From the NCBI RefSeq assembly GCF_004337985.1, contig NC_043744.1, positions 6,258,009-6,322,008 of the forward strand: 64,000 bases of DNA, written 5' to 3'. This DNA is from Pyricularia pennisetigena. Lineage: Eukaryota > Ascomycota > Sordariomycetes > Magnaporthales > Pyriculariaceae. A program made the translations under genes and the position numbers. Within the stretch, counting starts at the first letter, position 1. Each line of letters starts with the position of its first letter. Under the pieces are notes generated by a model. The model saw nothing but the letters and a program-made list of their open reading frames with translations. It was not told the DNA's origin and searched no databases. Of this stretch, positions 58,247 to 64,000 are shown piece by piece.

Positions 58247-59287
58247 TTACATTCCCTGCAACGTCCTGGGCTGGTACTCCTCCTCCAGGTAGGTCAGCTC
58301 TTCGTCCGTTAGCTTCACGCTCAGGGCCTCGACGGCCTCCTCGATCCTCTTTTCCGTGCTCAGACCCAGGATCGGGGCGCAGCCCTTGTGCAGCACCCAC
58401 GCGGTGGCCAAGACGGCCATGCTGACGCCCTTCCTGGCGGCGACCTCCTGCACGCGGTCGATGATGACCGGGTTCGAGGACTCGTTCCACTTCTTGGCCT
58501 TGGCGTCCGTCTGCTCCCTCAGCGACTCCTGCGCGCCCTCCTCCCTCCTCGCCGGGCGCGCCAGCAAGCCTCTGGCCAGCGGGGACCAGGGGATGACGCC
58601 GACGCCCGTCGCGTTGCAAAAGGGTATCATCTCGCGCTCCTCCTCCCGGTACAGCAGGTTGTAAAAGGGCTGCATCGAGATGAACCTCGTCCACCCCTTG
58701 AGCTCGGCCGTGTACTGCAGGCGGGCAAACTCCCACGCGTACATGGTGCTGGCGCCGAGGTACCTGACCTTGCCCGAGACGACGACCTCGTGCAGCGCGC
58801 GCATGATCTCCTCGGGCGGCGTCTCGCGGTCCAGCCGGTGGAGCTGCAGCACGTCGATGTAGTCCGTGTCGAGCCGCTCGAGGCAGTCGTCGACGGCCTT
58901 GAAGACGTGCTTGCGCGACAGGCCCATCTGGTTGACCAGCGGCCCGTCGTTGACGCTGGGAGGCCGACTGCCGTCCTCCATGACCGGGTTGAAGATCTTG
59001 GTCAGGATCACCACCCTGGACCGGGGGATCTTGTACTTTTTCAGCGCCTTGCCGATGATCACCTCGGACGCCCCGTTGGAGTACGTGTCGGCCGTGTCCC
59101 ACGTGTTGATGCCCAGGTCGTACGCCTTCTTGAGCAGCTTCATGCCCTCCTCCTCGCCGAGCGTCCACGGGGAGCCCTGCCAGTTCGGGTCGCCAAAGAC
59201 CATGCAGCCTTGGATCAGCTTGGAGACCTTGAGGCCGCTGTTGCCGAGGCGGACGTACTCCATCTTGGTGGACATTGTGAATTGCAT
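58247..59287 (-). CDS. Aldo/keto reductase
   Basis: Single exon, 346 residues; NAD(P)H-dependent (beta/alpha)8 reductase of the Gre2-independent AKR superfamily, closest in feel to the YajO/Aad (AKR9/11-like) group. The catalytic tetrad is complete: Asp64 and Tyr69 in WDTADTYSNG, Lys97 in ILTKIF, His150 in LQLHRLD. Cofactor-binding end: GVIPWSPLARGLL and PILGLSTEKRIEEA. The sequence is GC-rich at third positions and intronless, unlike most neighbours. The start could also be the ATG at 59275 (MSTKMEYVRLG), which fits homologues equally well. It is divergent from the DenD-like gene, 827 bp apart. Confidence 0.93.
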   Translation of the reverse strand: MQFTMSTKMEYVRLGNSGLKVSKLIQGCMVFGDPNWQGSPWTLGEEEGMKLLKKAYDLGINTWDTADTYSNGASEVIIGKALKKYKIPRSRVVILTKIFNPVMEDGSRPPSVNDGPLVNQMGLSRKHVFKAVDDCLERLDTDYIDVLQLHRLDRETPPEEIMRALHEVVVSGKVRYLGASTMYAWEFARLQYTAELKGWTRFISMQPFYNLLYREEEREMIPFCNATGVGVIPWSPLARGLLARPARREEGAQESLREQTDAKAKKWNESSNPVIIDRVQEVAARKGVSMAVLATAWVLHKGCAPILGLSTEKRIEEAVEALSVKLTDEELTYLEEEYQPRTLQGM

Positions 59288-60114
59288 GCAGATGGAGACC
59301 CAGATGTGTGAGGTTTGAGTGACTGAGAATGATTGAAAAAAAAGAAAAAGAAAAGAAAAACCAAGTTCCTATGAAAAAGTCGCAAGTGTATCCGTCAACA
59401 GATAAAATGTCTAAACGTCTCGCACTCTGTTGACCCTCTCTCTCTCTCTCTCTCTCTCTCTCCACATGCGTGGCCGTCTCAGCCAAACCCTCGCCCGCCG
59501 CCGACAATCGGGCATCATCCTCGCATGGAGCCGAATCCGGGTGGGGACCTCTCGCACGCCGTGCCATTCCGTCTGGACCCCGGCAAGCTAACCGGGAGCC
59601 AGTGGTTTTCTTGCGTCATAGTCTAGTGAAGTACCATAAGAAATGTCCATAGTAGTAGTTGGTCATGCAAAATAACATCACAACAAAGGAAAAAAAAAAA
59701 AAAAAATCCCGGCCTTCTCGCCGACCCCTTTTTGGTCCCCCCCCGCCCCCCCCCCCCCTTCCCCACTCCACTAGTCCTCGCGACATCTAACAACTCAAAA
59801 AACATCAATTTTCAGACGCTAAAAGACCACTCGGGAATTGAACTCGCTTTCCCCGCGGGGACCCCCTGAAAATGCGGAGGGAAGGCCTCGCTGCGTCACT
59901 AGCGGCGAGTCTGAGATGCCTCGTGTCCGGAAGTTTAATGTTACGCGCTCGATGTGATTTCGTCTTGAATTTGATCCAATACTTCTTTGAACTTTGAATT
60001 TATTCAGACAGTCTGTACTTCATCGCGAGCCGGCAGGAACCAGCTCTACGAGACCATTCGACTTCCTCACGACCCTTTCCTCAACACCCCACCCCCCATC
60101 CATCTACACATACC
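59288..60114. other. Divergent region, AKR / DenD-like gene
   Basis: It holds a CT repeat at 59436-59461, an A19 run at 59688-59706 and a C-rich tract near 59739-59758. A tRNA-like stretch near 59825-59870 was considered and rejected. Confidence 0.5.
59436..59461 (+). repeat. CT dinucleotide repeat
   Basis: About thirteen CT units, 150 bp upstream of the AKR start, reading as GA on its sense strand. Confidence 0.9.
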
Positions 60115-61083
60115 ATGACCTCGATCCTCATCACGGGCGGTGCCGGTTTCATCGGCCAGGAGCTCGCCGCCGTCTTGGCGCAGCAGTCCGACATGTCCAT
60201 AACCCTAACGGATCTCACCCAGCCGCCTGTGCCGCCCACCCCGGCCGGCCAGGGCGCAAACGTGACCTTCAACTGCATCGCCTCTGACCTCACCGACCAG
60301 GCATCCATCGCCACCATCTTCGCCCAGAGGTATTCGGCAGTCTACACCCTGCACGGCCTCATGTCGGGCGGCTCCGAGGCCAACCTGGAGCTGGGCCTGC
60401 GCGTCAACCTCGACAGCCACCGGCAGATCCTCGACTTCCTACGCAGGACCCACCCGGGCACAAAAGTCATCTTCCCCTCCAGCCTTGCCGTCTACGGCCC
60501 CACCGGCCCGGGCGAGGTCGTCTCGGAGTTGACCTGCCCGATGCCGCAGAGCAGCTACGGCGCCGAGAAGCTCATGGTCGAGACGCTGGTCAACGACTAC
60601 TCCCGCCGCGGCCTGCTGGACGGCCGCGTCGTGCGCCTGCCGACCGTCGTGGTCCGGCCCGGCGCTCCCTCGGCCGCCGCCTCGTCCTTCGCCTCGGGCA
60701 TCATACGCGAGCCGCTCCGCAACCAGGCCAGCACCCTGCCCGTGCCGCTGGACCTCGAGATGTGGGTCGCGTCCCCGGCAACCGTGGTCAAGAACCTGAT
60801 CGCCGTCAAGGACGTGCCGGCCGACAAGTTTGGCCTCTGGCGCACCGTGAACCTGCCCGGCATAACCGTTACGGTGCGGGAGATGCTGGATGCGCTCGAG
60901 GCCGTCGGCGGAAAGGAAAAGAGGGCGCTCGTCACCGAGGAGAGGGATGAGAAGATCGAGAAGATTGTGTGCAGCTGGCCCTCGAGTATGGATACCTCCA
61001 GGGCCCAGAGCATGGGGCTTGTGGCCGATGTGCCCATTTTGGAGACCGTCAAGGCGTTTGCCAAGAGCGAGGGGCTGTTATAG
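60115..61083 (+). CDS. DenD-like extended SDR (D-erythronate dehydrogenase type)
   Basis: Single exon, 322 residues. Extended short-chain dehydrogenase with the NAD-binding loop ITGGAGFIGQ at 6-15, Ser in FPSSLAVYGP and the catalytic pair in SSYGAEK (Y-x-x-x-K). The rest fits the Gne/DenD-like branch: LHGLMSGGSEANLELGLRVN, RLPTVVVRPGAPSAAASSF, and the C-terminal EKIVCSWPSSMDTSRAQSMG. Bacterial DenD oxidises D-erythronate at C2 in sugar-acid breakdown; the fungal substrate is unproven. Its stop lies 61 bp from the stop of the convergent transcription factor gene. Confidence 0.88.
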   Translation: MTSILITGGAGFIGQELAAVLAQQSDMSITLTDLTQPPVPPTPAGQGANVTFNCIASDLTDQASIATIFAQRYSAVYTLHGLMSGGSEANLELGLRVNLDSHRQILDFLRRTHPGTKVIFPSSLAVYGPTGPGEVVSELTCPMPQSSYGAEKLMVETLVNDYSRRGLLDGRVVRLPTVVVRPGAPSAAASSFASGIIREPLRNQASTLPVPLDLEMWVASPATVVKNLIAVKDVPADKFGLWRTVNLPGITVTVREMLDALEAVGGKEKRALVTEERDEKIEKIVCSWPSSMDTSRAQSMGLVADVPILETVKAFAKSEGLL

Positions 61084-61144
61084 CAGTACACTTGATTGGT
61101 TGTTGTTAATTTTGCTTTGATCCGTTGAGACGATTTAATGCCCC

Positions 61145-61921
61145 TCACGGGAAATTCATGTGATCGTAACCAAAATCCAGACCCCCTACGGCCCCGTTGA
61201 AATCCAGAAATGATGTAGTACCCAAGACGAAATCCGGGCTGAGTACGTTGTTGAACATGACTGGCGTCTCGACCATGCCGCCGTTCATGTTGCTGCCGTC
61301 GAGCGTCCCATCACCAAAACCGCCGTTGGGATGCGGAGGATGCATCCCGTCGTACATGGCGCTGGGAGGCAACGTCGTCTGGTCACCGCTCCCATCCCCA
61401 ACCACGGCGGCGTCGACACGCGTGTGGAACCCGCCGTCGACGGTCTGCAGCAGCTTCTTGGCAGATTTGGCCAAGCCGTCTGCCATCAGGTGGACCAGGT
61501 GCCACTTCCCGACCCTAACCTCTCTAAATCGGCCCACCAACTTGCCAGCTAGGTCGCTTACAAGTCCGACCTCGACCAGCCCGTCTTCACGTCGTCGAGT
61601 CGCGATCTTGAGCAGAAAGACGCATGCAAAGGCCGTCATGGCATGCAGGTATGAGGGCATGCCCCTTAACCCCTCGCCGATGTCCGGATCGTTGAGCAGC
61701 AGCTCGACAATGGTGGTAGCGGCCGTCACGGCACCCGTTGCGGCGCTGCGGAAGACGGCCGGGATAGGTTCGCCGGGCGTCAGACCACGGAATACATGGC
61801 TGAACAGATACAGCTTGGCGAAATGGTAGTGAATGAGGGCGCCTTTGGCAGGGAATTCGCCGATTGCTTGGAAATGCTCTGTTGATGGCCTTGGGTCAGC
61901 ATCGAATGCGGATCTAAGCTG

Positions 61922-61955
<34 letters not shown>

Positions 61956-63816
61956 CCTTACTCTTCAAAACGGTGGACCAATACCCGATCCAATGATCCA
62001 GCTGGCGGCTAAAACTGGCAATCTGTGACGAGTAAACGAGCGGAATGGCGGATCCGTTGTCCGGGCCGAACAGCTCGTGGACGCCCGTCAAAATGATGTG
62101 CAGTGCTACCTGACTAATCAGCCTGCGGTCGTCGTCGGTCGCCACCGGAGATGCCAGAAAGTCTTCCCAGCCCTGTATGGAAAAGTCCTCGCGGACAAGG
62201 GACGGTCGGCCGTAGAGAATCGAGAGGTGCTTGTCACAAATGTAGAGGTTGTACCAGAGTCGCATGCAATCGGCCGCGTCTTGTGCAGCCGCGGCCGAGT
62301 CGGTCAGCATCCCGTCGTTTGTCGCGTCGTGATTGTTCGTCCTGTTGGTCGTGTTGTTGATGTTGTTGCTCACTTGGCTGTCGGGCGTCTGCCCTTGCCG
62401 CTGTATATTTGGATGCCCTGCGCGTCCTGGACTGATGGTCTGCGTCTGCCCACACGCGACGACGCGGTGGTAGTTGGCTACCAGATTGACTTCGGTAGCG
62501 AGACGGATGGCCATGCCCGATAGAGTCCACGACACGTCGCTGAGCCAGTAACTCGCGATGCATAGCGCTCTCAAGTGGTCGCGGTTGATCCTTCTCTCAA
62601 ATACCGAGTCAAAAACTGATCCAGATACCAGTCGCCGGAACTCTCGGTTGCATATTGGATACAGTCGGTTGCTTCCGGAATCATGCATGGCCGCGACAGT
62701 GAGGATACATGCCGCCAACAGGGGACTTTGCCGACGCAGGTCATCCAGGGTTTTCCACTTGCAGTTGCTGCCGTAACCGATGCGGTAGATGTAATGATCC
62801 AGTCGCTCGACGTACAGCTCAAACAACTTCTGCGCGTCAGCGAGACTTATTTGGCCCTCCGAGATGAAGTCCTTTAGCGACGTTGCGTTTGCGCCCGACT
62901 TTTGCGCAGCCCCGGGGCCACCCGAGTGCCGATGGCCGTGCTGGTGCTCAAGAGTGCCAGAAGTTTGGGTGCCGTCTCCGTCGTCATTTCCCCTCAAAGA
63001 CTTGAGCTTGGTCAGGTAGTATACAGACTGCATGGGGACATCTGGTGATTGAGGCAGAAGTTTGGGGGAGTTGTCGGTGGAGGGTCCGGCCTCTGCCTCC
63101 TGATGTGGCTCCAGACTGTTAGCAGACGTCAGGTTGTCGGGCCCAGGTCGGTCGAGGGAGCTGCGCAGGGGCGGCAATGGGGGCAAGCCGGTGTGTTCTC
63201 GCATGTTCTGTACTCCCGCGTGCAGCATCTCCAAGTCGGCAATGATGTCTTGGTGCCACTGGGAGCGTTCATCCATGAGCATCTGGAGGCTCTTGCTCAA
63301 GACGCAAGAAAGATTTCTCTCCTTGCAGCGACGGCATGGCGGGGTGCCCTGGTCCATATGACATCGTATCTACGGGCAAGGTTAGAATGCCACGTCCAGA
63401 GTGATGCGGCACAGAAAAAAAAACGAGGCGACTCACTTTTTGCTTTCGGCATGCTGCACAAGCTTTGACCTTGCGCGAGATCTCGACCTGCTGTGGGACC
63501 GGTGGCGGCGCCGAGACAGGTGGATTCTGAAGCGGATGCGGACGGGTTTCGATCGAGTCCCTCCGGATGCTCTGGGCACGGCCCAAATTCACACTGGCAG
63601 GAGATCCAGACGCACTTAGTTTCCTGGGTCCGCCCTGGCCATTTGCGTCCTGTAGGTTAGTCAAGTCGATGGTCTGCGGTCAGCTGATGGGCAAGCAAAG
63701 ATACGGGGTGGTGGCCGTCCAGTCAAACGGCACACCACAACGGGGAAACTCACGTGAGGAGACGACCCTGCAACATCGGGAGCCGGGTTGCTTTCTTGCC
63801 ACGTTCTTTTCGGCAT
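61145..63816 (-). CDS. Zn2Cys6 transcription factor
   Basis: Exons 63754-63816, 63437-63649, 61962-63369 and 61145-61878 (introns 104, 67 and 83 nt) give 805 residues. The zinc cluster is split by intron 2: CAACRKQK|IRCHMDQGTPPCRRCKERNLSC, with Cys at 85, 88, 95, 104, 107 and 114 and spacing C-x2-C-x6-C-x8-C-x2-C-x6-C. A dimerisation-like helix follows (LQMLMDERSQWHQDIIADLE). The fungal middle homology domain spans about 220-560 (LFELYVERLDHYIYRIGYG, SPLLAACILTVAAMHDSGS, RLWYNLYICDKHLSILYGRP). An Asn/Thr-rich linker interrupts it. The C-terminus is Gly/Asn/Asp-rich, possibly activating. Intron 3 has a T33 tract right after its donor. Targets are unknown; adjacent DenD and AKR genes are candidates. 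Confidence 0.9.
61922..61954 (+). repeat. A33 homopolymer (T33 in sense) in TF intron 3
   Basis: It begins two bases after the GTAAGG donor hexamer in the sense direction and makes up 40 percent of the 83-nt intron. Confidence 0.95.
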
Positions 63817-64000
63817 TTCTTTGTTTTTTTTTTTTTCTCTTTTTAGGTAATACCGTTATGCTGCTGCGGGATATGTTCCCGAAAAACCACGCCACCACCA
63901 AATGATGGCCTTGGTCTGTACTGTCCACAGTCAACAAACAATACGCCGCAAAGCGCCTTTGAAACGCGGCAGTCACACAGCAGCAAAAAAAAAAAAAAAA
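63817..64000. other. Transcription factor leader and window end
   Basis: T-rich tract at 63825-63843 upstream of the transcription factor start, and an A16 run at 63985-64000 truncated by the window edge. Confidence 0.6.

Noticed and set aside
58057..58425. 122-codon frame after the TATATAAG word at 57853
   Set aside because: The second half is antisense to the AKR 3' end and rich in Pro/Arg/Ser, typical of a shadow frame; the TATA word alone is not evidence of a gene.
58388..59311. 307-codon open frame antisense to the aldo/keto reductase
   Set aside because: It arises from the high-GC third positions of the AKR gene and has no family resemblance; the AKR strand carries all catalytic motifs.
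59825..59870. tRNA-like stretch (reverse strand reads GTTCAATTCC)
   Set aside because: The flanking bases do not form a five-pair T stem, and no acceptor or anticodon arm could be drawn.

Overview
The window is about 64 kb of nuclear chromosome from a filamentous ascomycete, most likely a Sordariomycete. The signs are short spliceosomal introns (about 49-154 nt) with GTRAGT-type donors and CTAAC/CTGAC-type branch sites, dense single-copy eukaryotic housekeeping genes with Pezizomycotina-type architecture, and many long A/T and C homopolymers between genes. Magnaporthales is a guess from overall feel only. Exon structures were deduced by hand from splice signals plus reading-frame and protein continuity; every internal model closes to a multiple of three. 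No rRNA, tRNA, intact transposon or CRISPR array was recognised.

Layout, left to right: GCN2 eIF2alpha kinase (minus, cut by the left edge); Cut12-type spindle pole body protein (plus); UreF urease accessory protein (plus); Cwc2 splicing factor (minus); Rbg1/DRG1 GTPase (plus); a small Spo12-like mitotic-exit protein (minus); a USP deubiquitinase ending in a CaaX box (minus); Tom40 (minus); a 6-phosphofructo-2-kinase with a dead phosphatase half (plus); Cdc34-type E2 (plus); a UBA/UIM protein with a degenerate USP25/28-like fold (plus); a MAT2B/RmlD-like reductase (plus); an RA-PH adaptor (plus); exosome subunit Csl4 (plus); a Sec2-domain protein (plus); Pus4 tRNA pseudouridine synthase (minus); an RFTS-domain chromatin protein with AT-hook and zinc finger (plus); Erg2 sterol isomerase (plus); glucosidase II alpha (minus); NDK (plus); a small mitochondrial membrane protein (minus); a POT-family transporter (minus); an aldo/keto reductase (minus); a DenD-like SDR dehydrogenase (plus); and a Zn2Cys6 transcription factor (minus).

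The first 54 kb is core cell biology: translation control, mitosis, splicing, ubiquitin, RNA decay, ER glycan processing and sterol synthesis. The last 9 kb (transporter, aldo/keto reductase, DenD-like dehydrogenase, transcription factor) looks more accessory and could be a small catabolic module. The most unusual items are the predicted catalytically dead USP25/28-like protein, the RHG-to-RAG change in the PFK2 phosphatase domain, the CaaX-terminated deubiquitinase, the POT transporter lacking the first Glu of its ExxER motif, and the RFTS/AT-hook protein that may belong to heterochromatin machinery.
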